This document shows, piece by piece, positions 17,229 through 24,510 of a DNA stretch of 37,017 bases (position 1 is the stretch's first letter; each line of letters begins with the position of its first letter). Both the position numbers and the translations under genes were made by a program. A model generated the notes under the pieces. That model saw only the letters and a list, made by a program, of their open reading frames with translations, was not told the origin of the DNA and made no database searches. This DNA is from Nitriliruptoraceae bacterium. GTDB taxonomy: Bacteria > Actinomycetota > Nitriliruptoria > Nitriliruptorales > Nitriliruptoraceae. The stretch is from positions 1-37,017 of the forward strand of contig SLLJ01000360.1 in assembly GCA_007134165.1 (NCBI GenBank), in the 5' to 3' direction.

Positions 17229-19208
17229 TCAGGGCAGGTCCCAGCAGGTGCCGGACTCGGCGATGACGGAGTGGTCGGGGTTGGCCACCAGCACGCACAG
17301 CTGCTCGGCTCCGGCGGGGCGGTCCCCCACTCCGTACCCGGTGAACGGACTGCCCTCCCCGTACACGAACCAGGGCCCCGATCCCGGCACACCGGCCTGT
17401 TCGGCGGGGATGGTGTCGAAGAAGAAGTGCACGTGCATTCCCGGCAGGGCGGGGTCGAACTCGTAGGTGGTGAAGTCGACCACGTAGGTATCGCCATCCA
17501 GCGCGATCTGGTCGATGGTCGCGAAGTCCACACCGGGTGGTACGACGAACTCCGGTTCCGGCTCGGGCTCGGGTTCCGGCTCGGGCTCGGGTTCCGGCTC
17601 GGGCTCGGGTTCCGGCTCGGGCTCGGGTTCCGGCTCGGGTTCCGGCTCGGGCTCGGGTTCCGGCTCGGGCTCCACCGACTGCTCGATCGCCGCGACGGGC
17701 TCGGCCGAATCTTCGTCGCCACCTCCGCCGAACACCAGCCAGCCACCACCGAGCAGCACCACGGCTGCGGCGATCCCTCCAGCCACCGGCACCCATCGCG
17801 GGCGCCCTGAGGCCGGTTCGGGTTGCGAGGGCGGGTCACCCGGGCCACCGGCCCCAGCGCCCTGCCGGTCCCACGGCGCGGTTGCCTCCAGGGCGGGGGG
17901 GGAAGCGGGCGACGCCGCATCGGTCGGTGTGGGCGTAGCCGGAAGCATGGCATCGGAGCCGGTCGCAACCGGGCCGGCGGGGACCGGCGGAAGGTCGGGC
18001 TCCGATCTCCGTGGCGGCACGGGGGCGACCACCACCGGCGGAGCCGTCGGCGAGGGAGAGGACGACTCCGGCGCGGCCGCCGGCGCCGCCACCGCGACCG
18101 GTACCTCCTCGGGGGAGGTCTCGGCCGTTCGTGTGGCCTGCAGCGCGGCTGCGTGCCCCGCCCCGAGCGCGATCGCGTGTTTGGGGTGCGCATCGACCGC
18201 GATTGGCCGGCCGAAGGCATCCGACACAAGCTCGGCGACCAGGGGGATGCGAGAGGAGCCGCCTACCAGCAGCACCGCGGAGATTTCGTCGGGACCGACC
18301 TTCGCGGTACCCAGGGCCCGGCGCATCGCCGCGACCGTCTCGGTGAGGGGCGGCCGGATGAGCTGCTCGAACTCGCCGCGAGTCAGACGGACCTCCGTCT
18401 GCACGGACGGTAGCAGCACCGGAATGGAGGCCTCGGTGTCGGTGGACAGCGCCTCCTTGGTCTCCACGCACTCCTGACGCAACCGCGCGAGCGAGCTGAT
18501 CGTGGTCGGGTCGTCGAGATCGAGCCCGTCCAGCGCGCCGGCCAGTGCTCGGCGCACGTGGGCGAGGACCGCCTCGTCGAGGTCGATGCCCCCGAGCCGT
18601 TCGATGCCCTCGGGTTCGCCGAGGATGTCGAAACCGTCGACGGTCTTGCGCAGCACCGCCGCGTCGAAGGTTCCACCCCCCAGGTCGTAGACCGCGATCA
18701 ACGCCCCGACCTCCACCCGCTCGTTGGCGGCATACGAGATCGCCGCCGCCTGCGGCTCGGTGAGCGTGACCGCCGCCGGCAGGTCTGCCATCCGGATCGC
18801 CTGACGGAGCAGGTCCTGCTTGTAGGGACCCCAGTTCGCCGGGTGGGTCACCGCGATCTGGCCGGCTGGGCCGCCCTCGAGCTCGGCGACCTTGTCAACG
18901 ACCCACCGCAGCAGCTTGGAGGTGAGCGCCTCGGCGGAGTACGGCGAACCACCGAGCAGTAGTGGCGTAGGATCGCCCACCCGCCGCTTGAACTCACGGG
19001 CGATGCGTCCGGGCTCGGTCGCCGCGCGGCGCTGTGCGGTCTCCCCCGTCAGGATGGTCTCGTCTGGCCGCAGGTAGATCACCGACGGGATCGCTGCGGA
19101 GCGATTGCCCAGCCCGACGACCTCCACACGGTCGCCGCGGGCGATGGCTGCTGCCGTGTAGGTGGTGCCCAGGTCGATGCCGAGGTGGTAGGCGCCGTTG
19201 CTGGTCAT
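17229..19208 (-). CDS. membrane-anchored Hsp70-family ATPase with (Glu-Pro)20 rod and exported C-terminal domain
   Basis: A 659-residue protein. Residues 1-358 form an Hsp70/actin-like ATPase with phosphate-1 GIDLGTTYT (10-18), phosphate-2 DLGGGTFD (175-182) and the adenosine motif VLLVGGSSRIPLV (312-324). The usual DnaK substrate-binding domain is absent. Instead there are a Pro/Ala-rich linker (about 360-472), one membrane helix (about 473-493, VPVAGGIAAAVVLLGGG), a rod of twenty Glu-Pro pairs (513-552) and a 106-residue terminal domain. That domain is rich in aromatics and beta-like, with Cys in QLCVLV and SGTCWDLP near its end. The predicted topology is ATPase inside, C-terminus outside. 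The ATG at 19208 is preferred (GAGGA six bases before it) over the ATG at 19220. It is divergent from the iniB-like gene and probably co-transcribed with the acidic protein. Confidence 0.9.
   Translation of the reverse strand: MTSNGAYHLGIDLGTTYTAAAIARGDRVEVVGLGNRSAAIPSVIYLRPDETILTGETAQRRAATEPGRIAREFKRRVGDPTPLLLGGSPYSAEALTSKLLRWVVDKVAELEGGPAGQIAVTHPANWGPYKQDLLRQAIRMADLPAAVTLTEPQAAAISYAANERVEVGALIAVYDLGGGTFDAAVLRKTVDGFDILGEPEGIERLGGIDLDEAVLAHVRRALAGALDGLDLDDPTTISSLARLRQECVETKEALSTDTEASIPVLLPSVQTEVRLTRGEFEQLIRPPLTETVAAMRRALGTAKVGPDEISAVLLVGGSSRIPLVAELVSDAFGRPIAVDAHPKHAIALGAGHAAALQATRTAETSPEEVPVAVAAPAAAPESSSPSPTAPPVVVAPVPPRRSEPDLPPVPAGPVATGSDAMLPATPTPTDAASPASPPALEATAPWDRQGAGAGGPGDPPSQPEPASGRPRWVPVAGGIAAAVVLLGGGWLVFGGGGDEDSAEPVAAIEQSVEPEPEPEPEPEPEPEPEPEPEPEPEPEPEPEPEPEPEPEPEFVVPPGVDFATIDQIALDGDTYVVDFTTYEFDPALPGMHVHFFFDTIPAEQAGVPGSGPWFVYGEGSPFTGYGVGDRPAGAEQLCVLVANPDHSVIAESGTCWDLP
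17551..17672. repeat. tandem repeat encoding the Glu-Pro rod
   Basis: About 120 bases of 6- and 18-bp repeat built from GGCTCG and GGTTCC (plus strand) encode twenty Glu-Pro pairs of the Hsp70 fusion. Such arrays can change length by slippage in multiples of six bases without breaking the frame. Confidence 0.9.
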
Positions 19209-19231
19209 TTGAGTCCTCATCCTGGAATCGT

Positions 19232-19255
19232 GGGACGCGAGACGGGTCGCGTCCC
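19232..19255. promoter_or_regulatory. 24-bp inverted repeat upstream of the Hsp70 gene
   Basis: Perfect 9-bp arms GGGACGCGA and TCGCGTCCC are separated by six bases, 24 bases before the preferred Hsp70 start. The centre-to-centre spacing suits a dimeric repressor, or the repeat could fold as a leader hairpin. It does not match the CIRCE or HAIR heat-shock operators. Confidence 0.55.
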
Positions 19256-19293
19256 GTGCTCAGCGGACAGCCTGTCGCATGCCCCGTCTCACC

Positions 19294-19360
19294 GCCTCCC
19301 CGACCCGGACGCACCAGCCCCCTATCCGTCCCCTATGCCTCCCCCGACGCCTCCCCCCTG
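19294..19360. promoter_or_regulatory. GC-rich direct repeats upstream of the iniB-like gene
   Basis: The octamer GCCTCCCC occurs at 19294, 19337 and 19349, the last two exactly 12 bases apart. Related CCCCTAT units lie between. On the minus strand the unit reads GGGGAGGC, loosely like a MalT box (GGGGAkGAGG). Position upstream of the ECF-like promoter candidate suits an activator such as the nearby LuxR/STAND protein. Low-complexity C-runs make chance repetition possible. Confidence 0.35.
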
Positions 19361-19377
19361 CCGATCCCCGGGATCGG
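19361..19377. promoter_or_regulatory. inverted repeat CCGATCC-N3-GGATCGG
   Basis: Perfect 7-bp arms flank a CCG spacer, 19 bases upstream of the putative -35 of the iniB-like gene. It is a plausible operator and differs from the repeat nearer Hsp70, so the two divergent units may be controlled separately. Confidence 0.45.
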
Positions 19378-19395
19378 GGGGGAATCCCCGACGCG

Positions 19396-19419
19396 GGAAC
19401 CGCCGGCCGTTCGTAGCGT
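19396..19419 (+). promoter_or_regulatory. ECF-sigma-like promoter candidate for the ini-like operon
   Basis: GGAACC at 19396-19401, a 15-base spacer, then CGT at 19417-19419 resembles the GGAAC-N15/16-CGTT promoters of envelope-stress ECF sigma factors. Transcription would begin near 19426, about 38 bases before the ATG at 19464. It is a motif match only. Confidence 0.35.
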
Positions 19420-19463
19420 GACCTCCATCGATGACCGACCACCTCGCACCAGGAGCGCGAACG

Positions 19464-21053
19464 ATGGCCAACCAGATGCTCATGACTCTCCACGAGTTGC
19501 TGCTGAAGCTGTTCACCGACCCCTCGTACCAGGCGGAGCACGAGGACGTCGAGCAACTGCTCGTCGACCACGGCCACGGTGACGTCTCGCCGGGCGAACT
19601 CAAGCAGGCCATGGCCCTCGTCGCCGACGACCTGCCCCCGGTACAGGCCCAGCAGCTCACCAGCTACCTGCAGTCGAGCTCGGGCGCGACCGGTACGAGC
19701 ACCTTCAACATCAACCAGGGCGGCGGCGCTGCCGGCACCGCGACCGCTGCAACCGGCGGCATGAACACCCCACCTTCGACGGCCGGCGGCAGCACAACCG
19801 GGGACGGCGGTAGCGGCGGCGCAGGCAGCTCCGCCACGGGGAGCGGGTCCGGCGCCAGTGCCGGCGCCAGTGCCGGCGCCAGTGCCGGCGGCGGTAGCGC
19901 GGCTACCGGGGCTGTTGCCGCGACGCCACCCCCACCACCGCCCGCCGTTGCGAACGAAGCGCCCATCGAGACGGTCGTTCGCGAGATCAACCACATCACC
20001 AACAACATCACCAATATCTCTGAGACCAACGTCACGAACATCGACGACCGTGACACCATTCTCGACAACTCCGTGAGCCAGTCCATCGTGGCCGGCGGCA
20101 ACGTCGACCTCGATCAGGACATCACCAACAACACCGCCTCCGGTGACGGGGCCGTCGCCGGCGCCGAGGGCAACGTCAACACCGGGGAGAACAGCGGCAT
20201 CGTCGGCGATGCGTCCGGTGCGCGGGTGACCAACCTCGACGGCGACGGCAACACGGTCATCAGTGACGTCGGCGAGGAGGCCAACGTCGTCACCGGCGAG
20301 GTCGGGCAGTTCGTCGGCGGCAGCGTCAGCGACTCGAACCTCATCGGCGGCGACAACCAGGGCGTTGCCATCGCCGATCCGGGCAACGTCGAGGGCGTGA
20401 TCGTCGGCGACGGCAACACCTCGATCGGCGACGTTGGAGGCAACGTCAACCTCGGAGGTGAGCAGGTCAACGTCCAGGACAGCGAGGGCGTGAACCTCGG
20501 CGGCGAGCAGGTCAACATCCGGGACACCGGCGACGTCGCGCTCGGCGACGGCAACGTCCAGGGCAGCGAGGGCACGATCATCGGCGACGGCAACGTCCAG
20601 GACAGCGAGGCGGTGAACTTCGGTGACGGCGAGCAGAACATCGCCGCCGACGGAGTCATCAACACCGGCTCGGGCGACGTCATCCAGGCCCAGGATGCGG
20701 CGGTCAACACCGGTGCGTTCGGTGAGGCCGCTAACGCCAGCCTTGGCGGGTTCGGCGAAGGCGCCGCAGACGGCGACGGCGCGAGCATCGCCCAGGTCAA
20801 CGTCGGTAGCGGCTCGGCTGACGCAGCGATCGATCAGTCGACCAGCATCGACCAGCAGGCCACCGTCAACCAGACCCAGAACGTGGCGGTCGACGGGGGC
20901 GGCGGCGGGGACGCGTTCGGCGAGGCCGACCAGGGCGTCGGCTTGGACATGGACGGTGGCGGCGACCATTCCTCGATCGGGATCGAGTCCGACCAGGTGG
21001 CCTCGGCGGAGCAAGAGGCGCCCGACCCGGTCGATGACATGGTCATGGACTGA
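19464..21053 (+). CDS. IniB-like protein with asparagine/glycine-rich beta-repeat region
   Basis: A 529-residue protein. Residues 1-70 match the IniB N-terminal domain layout (MANQMLMTLHELLLKLFTDP, then DHGHGDVSPGELKQAM). An Ala/Gly/Ser linker follows (about 70-165) with three SAGA repeats encoded by a 12-bp DNA repeat. Next come an Asn/Thr/Ile segment (INHITNNITNISETNVTNID) and a long stretch to about 470 built from short units such as GDGNVQDSEAVNFGDG and NLGGEQVN. These look like rungs of a parallel beta-solenoid. No signal peptide is seen. The mycobacterial relative is induced by cell-wall inhibitors and its molecular role is unclear. The ATG at 19464 is chosen for its AGGAG site; an ATG at 19431 would add eleven residues. 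It leads the two dynamin genes. Confidence 0.85.
   Translation: MANQMLMTLHELLLKLFTDPSYQAEHEDVEQLLVDHGHGDVSPGELKQAMALVADDLPPVQAQQLTSYLQSSSGATGTSTFNINQGGGAAGTATAATGGMNTPPSTAGGSTTGDGGSGGAGSSATGSGSGASAGASAGASAGGGSAATGAVAATPPPPPPAVANEAPIETVVREINHITNNITNISETNVTNIDDRDTILDNSVSQSIVAGGNVDLDQDITNNTASGDGAVAGAEGNVNTGENSGIVGDASGARVTNLDGDGNTVISDVGEEANVVTGEVGQFVGGSVSDSNLIGGDNQGVAIADPGNVEGVIVGDGNTSIGDVGGNVNLGGEQVNVQDSEGVNLGGEQVNIRDTGDVALGDGNVQGSEGTIIGDGNVQDSEAVNFGDGEQNIAADGVINTGSGDVIQAQDAAVNTGAFGEAANASLGGFGEGAADGDGASIAQVNVGSGSADAAIDQSTSIDQQATVNQTQNVAVDGGGGGDAFGEADQGVGLDMDGGGDHSSIGIESDQVASAEQEAPDPVDDMVMD
19851..19886. repeat. 12-bp tandem repeat, three perfect units
   Basis: GGCGCCAGTGCC is repeated three times inside the iniB-like gene and encodes Gly-Ala-Ser-Ala repeats in its linker. 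Copy-number change would keep the reading frame. Confidence 0.9.
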
Positions 21054-21124
21054 GACGGGCCCGGTCCGGCGGCGGCCACCGTCGCCGTCGTCGGACCCTC
21101 GGCCATGAGCAGGAGGAAGGACCC

Positions 21125-22990
21125 GTGGGCGCAACGACCACGCCGAGCATCGCCGCGGCAACGCGACCGGGCGGTTCGGTCGAACGCGCAGCCCTCGACA
21201 CGTTGAGCCTTGCGATCCAGGCGAGTGACGCCTACGGGCGCAATGACCTCACCCAGCGCCTGCGGCAGGTCGAACAGCGGCTGACCGATCCGCACGTGCG
21301 GGTCCTGGTCGTCGGGGAGTTCAAGCAGGGCAAGAGTTCGCTGGTCAACGGTCTGGTCAACGCCCGGGTCTGCCCGGTCGACGACGACGTGGCCACCTCG
21401 GTGCCCACGGCGGTGGGCTACGCAGAGCAGCCCACCGCCGTGGCCGTCCGTGCCCCCCAGCAGCCCGACGAGTCGCCGGTGCGCGAGCAGGTCGACATCG
21501 ACGACATCGCCGAGCACGTTTCCGAGCTCGGTAACCCCGGCAACGAGCAGCGCCTGTGGGCTTTCGAGGTCGGCATCCCTCGCGACCTGCTGCGAGGTGG
21601 GCTGGTCCTGGTCGACACGCCCGGGGTGGGAGGCCTCGGCTCGGCGCACAGCGCCACCACCATCGGCGCGCTGCCCTCGGCAGACGCGGTCGTCCTGGTA
21701 AGCGACGCCTCGCAGGAGTTCACGGAGCCCGAACTCGCCTTTCTCGATCTCGCCCGCGAGCTCACCCCGACCGTGGTCTGTGTGCTCACCAAGACCGACT
21801 TCTACCCGCAGTGGCGAACGATCGTCGATCTCGACCGGGGGCATCTCGCGTCCCGGGGGATCGACGCGCCGGTGCTGCCGAGCTCCGCGACCTTGCGTCG
21901 ACTGGCGCTGGACCGCGGTGACCGAGAGCTCAACCGCGAGTCGGGCTACCCCGCACTGGTCGCCACACTGCGCGACGGAGTGCTCGCCGACGTCGCCCGC
22001 CTCGCCCGCAGCAGCGTCGCCCACAACGTCGCCGCGGTGACCGAGCAACTCGTCCAGCCGTTCGAAGCCGCCCGACGCCTGTACGCCGATCCCTCCCAGG
22101 CCGCCGAGTTGCTCGCCGAACTCGAAGCCGCCCGCGACCGAGCCAACGCGCTGCGCAACCAGGCCGCCCGCTGGCAGCAGACGCTTGGAGACGGCTTCTC
22201 CGACCTCGCCGCCGACGCCGACCACGAGCTGCGGTCGCGTACCCGCCGGCTGGCCAAGCAGGCCGAGGACGGGATCGCGGAGGTCGACCCCGGGGAGGTG
22301 TGGGAGCAGATCGAGCAGTGGCTGTACCGGGCGGTGACCGAGGAGATCGCCGCGCACTACGCGATGGTCACCTCCCGGGCCCGCGAGCTCTCCGCCGAGG
22401 TCGCCACCCACTTCGCCGATCAGCAGGGGACGAACGCAGCCGTCGACCTGACCGCCCCCATCGAGGTCCTGCGTCAGATCGATCCGGCCGCCCGGGTCGA
22501 GGCCGACGACACGGGAACGGGCGGCAAGGCACTGACCGCGATGCGCGGCTCCTACGGTGGGGTGATGATGGTCGGGATGCTCGGAGGCGTGGTTGGGTTG
22601 GGCATGATCAACCCGATCTCGCTGGGGTTCGGGGCCATGCTCGGGCGCAAGGCACTGAAAGACGAGCGGGAGCGCGCCCTGAACCAGCGTCGTGCGCAGG
22701 CCCGGCAGGCCTGCCGCGGGTACATCGACGAGGTCAGCTTCGTGGTCGGCAAGGACGCCCGCGACACGCTGCGCCGCCTGCAACGCACGCTGCGCGACAC
22801 CTTCACCACCCGGGCCGAGGAACTGCAGCGCTCCACGGCCGGTGCGGTCGAGGCCGCCCAGCAGGCGCTGCGCTCCCACGAGTCCGAGCATCAGGCCAAG
22901 CTGCGGGATATCGACGCCGAACTCGCCCGCCTGCGCGACCTCGCAGCCCGTGCTCAGCGGCTGACCGCGAGCGCGGGAGCCGCACGATGA
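21125..22990 (+). CDS. dynamin-like GTPase, IniA type
   Basis: Bacterial dynamin-like protein of 621 residues, close to the length of mycobacterial IniA. G1 is GEFKQGKSS at 64-72, the switch-I Thr lies in ATSVPT (90-95), G3 is DTPG at 164-167 and G4 is TKTD at 222-225. Long helices form the stalk. A hydrophobic, glycine-rich stretch at about 475-507 (GGVMMVGMLGGVVGLGMI) is the likely membrane-inserting paddle, and a helical arm closes the protein. Such proteins bind and reshape or fuse membranes using GTP. The GTG at 21125 follows an excellent AGGAGGA site 71 bases after iniB. Its TGA overlaps the next gene's ATG (ATGA), so the two GTPases are made together, as expected for a heteromeric pair. 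Confidence 0.93.
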   Translation: MGATTTPSIAAATRPGGSVERAALDTLSLAIQASDAYGRNDLTQRLRQVEQRLTDPHVRVLVVGEFKQGKSSLVNGLVNARVCPVDDDVATSVPTAVGYAEQPTAVAVRAPQQPDESPVREQVDIDDIAEHVSELGNPGNEQRLWAFEVGIPRDLLRGGLVLVDTPGVGGLGSAHSATTIGALPSADAVVLVSDASQEFTEPELAFLDLARELTPTVVCVLTKTDFYPQWRTIVDLDRGHLASRGIDAPVLPSSATLRRLALDRGDRELNRESGYPALVATLRDGVLADVARLARSSVAHNVAAVTEQLVQPFEAARRLYADPSQAAELLAELEAARDRANALRNQAARWQQTLGDGFSDLAADADHELRSRTRRLAKQAEDGIAEVDPGEVWEQIEQWLYRAVTEEIAAHYAMVTSRARELSAEVATHFADQQGTNAAVDLTAPIEVLRQIDPAARVEADDTGTGGKALTAMRGSYGGVMMVGMLGGVVGLGMINPISLGFGAMLGRKALKDERERALNQRRAQARQACRGYIDEVSFVVGKDARDTLRRLQRTLRDTFTTRAEELQRSTAGAVEAAQQALRSHESEHQAKLRDIDAELARLRDLAARAQRLTASAGAAR

Positions 22991-24510
22991 GCGCAGCCTC
23001 AGGGGCCCGGACGGGCAGCGGCGTGCACACCCAGGTGGCGGCCCTGCTGGACCGGGCCGCGGAACGCTACCGCGACACCACCGCCGGCGAACACCTGACC
23101 GACGTTCGTGCGCGGTTGTCCGCGCCGCTTCGGGTAGCGATCGCCGGCAAGGTCAAGGCCGGCAAGTCGACCCTGCTCAATGCCCTGGTCGGCGAGCAAC
23201 TCGCCCCGACCGACGCCGGCGAGTGCACTCGCATCGTCACCTGGTACCAGGACGGACTGACCTACCGGGTCACCGTGCAGCCGCACGACGGTCCGTCAGC
23301 ACAGGTCCCCTTCCGCCGTGAGGACGGCCACCTCGACATCCGGCTCGGGGAGCACCGACCCGAGGACCTCGAGCGGATGGTCGTGGAGTGGCCGTCGGCC
23401 ACGCTGCGGGCGATGACGCTGATCGACACCCCGGGGATCGCCTCACTGTCGAGCGACGTCTCGGCCCGGACCACCGCGTTCCTCGCACCAGAGGACCGAC
23501 CGGCCGAGGCCGACGCGGTCTGTTACCTCATGCGCCATCTGCACGCCACCGACGTGCGTTTCCTCGAGGGTTTCCACGACGACGAGGCGGCCTCGGCCAC
23601 GCCCATGAACGCAATCGCGGTGCTGTCGCGGGCCGACGAGATCGGCGTCGGTCGGATCGACGCCATGCAGACGGTGCAGCGCATCGCCGCCCGGTACCGT
23701 CGTGACCGCCAGGTACGCAGCCTGTGCCAGACGGTGCTGCCGGTCGCCGGGCTGCTGGCCGAAGCCGGCACGACCCTCCGGCAGGACGAACACGAGGCAA
23801 TCACCCGGCTGGCGGCCCTCGATCGTCAGCGATCCAACGACTTGCTGCTCTCCGCCGACCGCTTCGTCGCTCCAGGTGATGACCTTGGTCTGGATGAGGG
23901 GGTCCGCCGGGAACTGCTCGACCGACTCGGTTTGTTCGGAGTGCGGCTGGGCATCGCTCTGGTGCGCGCCGGCAGCGTGCGCAGTGCAACCGAGCTGGCA
24001 GGCGCCTACGTCCAGCACTCCGGGATCAGCGAGCTGCGTGCGGCGCTGACCACGCAGTTCCGAGACCGTGCTGAACTCCTCAAGGCCCGCACCGGTCTGA
24101 CCGCCCTCGAACAGGTCCTCCGGCAGCACCCGACCTCCGCCGCCGAGGACCTCGCCGCCGAGGCCGAACGCATCCGCGCCAGCACGCACGAGTTCGTCGA
24201 GGCCCGGCTGCTCAACGCTCTGCGGGCTGGCAACCTGCCGCTCCCCGACACCGATGTCGAAGAGGCCGAGCGGCTGCTGGGGGGACAGGGCAGTGCCCCC
24301 GCAGCCCGGCTCGACCTCCCGGCCGGCAGTCCCGCCGAGCAGTTCGTGCAGGCCGCCTCCGCGGCGGTGCAGCGCTGGCAGCGTCGGGCCGAACACCCGC
24401 TCAGCAGTCCGGACGCCACCGAGGCCGCCCGCCAGGTGGTGCGTAGCTGCGAGGGGATCCTGGCCGACCTGACTCAGGCACCCTCGGGCTCGCCACCCAC
24501 GGGTCGGTGA
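22987..24510 (+). CDS. dynamin-like GTPase, IniC type
   Basis: The second dynamin-like protein has 507 residues, similar to mycobacterial IniC. G1 is GKVKAGKST at 54-62, the switch-I Thr is in CTRIVTWY (Thr81) and G3 is DTPG at 147-150. The G4 position reads SRADE (214-218) instead of TKxD, which may weaken guanine selectivity. No strong membrane paddle is seen, unlike its partner, so it may rely on that partner for membrane contact. The ATG overlaps the upstream stop. The last 37 bases overlap, tail to tail, the end of the LuxR-type regulator on the other strand. Paired unequal dynamins are known in other bacteria; a heterocomplex here is inferred. Confidence 0.92.
   Translation: MSAASGARTGSGVHTQVAALLDRAAERYRDTTAGEHLTDVRARLSAPLRVAIAGKVKAGKSTLLNALVGEQLAPTDAGECTRIVTWYQDGLTYRVTVQPHDGPSAQVPFRREDGHLDIRLGEHRPEDLERMVVEWPSATLRAMTLIDTPGIASLSSDVSARTTAFLAPEDRPAEADAVCYLMRHLHATDVRFLEGFHDDEAASATPMNAIAVLSRADEIGVGRIDAMQTVQRIAARYRRDRQVRSLCQTVLPVAGLLAEAGTTLRQDEHEAITRLAALDRQRSNDLLLSADRFVAPGDDLGLDEGVRRELLDRLGLFGVRLGIALVRAGSVRSATELAGAYVQHSGISELRAALTTQFRDRAELLKARTGLTALEQVLRQHPTSAAEDLAAEAERIRASTHEFVEARLLNALRAGNLPLPDTDVEEAERLLGGQGSAPAARLDLPAGSPAEQFVQAASAAVQRWQRRAEHPLSSPDATEAARQVVRSCEGILADLTQAPSGSPPTGR

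Noticed and set aside
14475..17810. 1,111-codon plus-strand open frame spanning the palindrome and opposite the acidic and Hsp70 genes
   Set aside because: It is antisense to two genes and includes the complement of the Glu-Pro repeat; no domain, and it starts inside the BTAD regulator.
19209..19255. HAIR or CIRCE heat-shock operator before the Hsp70 gene
   Set aside because: Only a single TTGAGT half-site is present and the inverted repeat found has a different sequence.
19260..21161. 633-codon minus-strand frame opposite the iniB-like gene
   Set aside because: It is Val/Asp/Ala-rich because it mirrors the Asn/Asp/Gly repeats; the sense strand has the IniB domain and a ribosome site.
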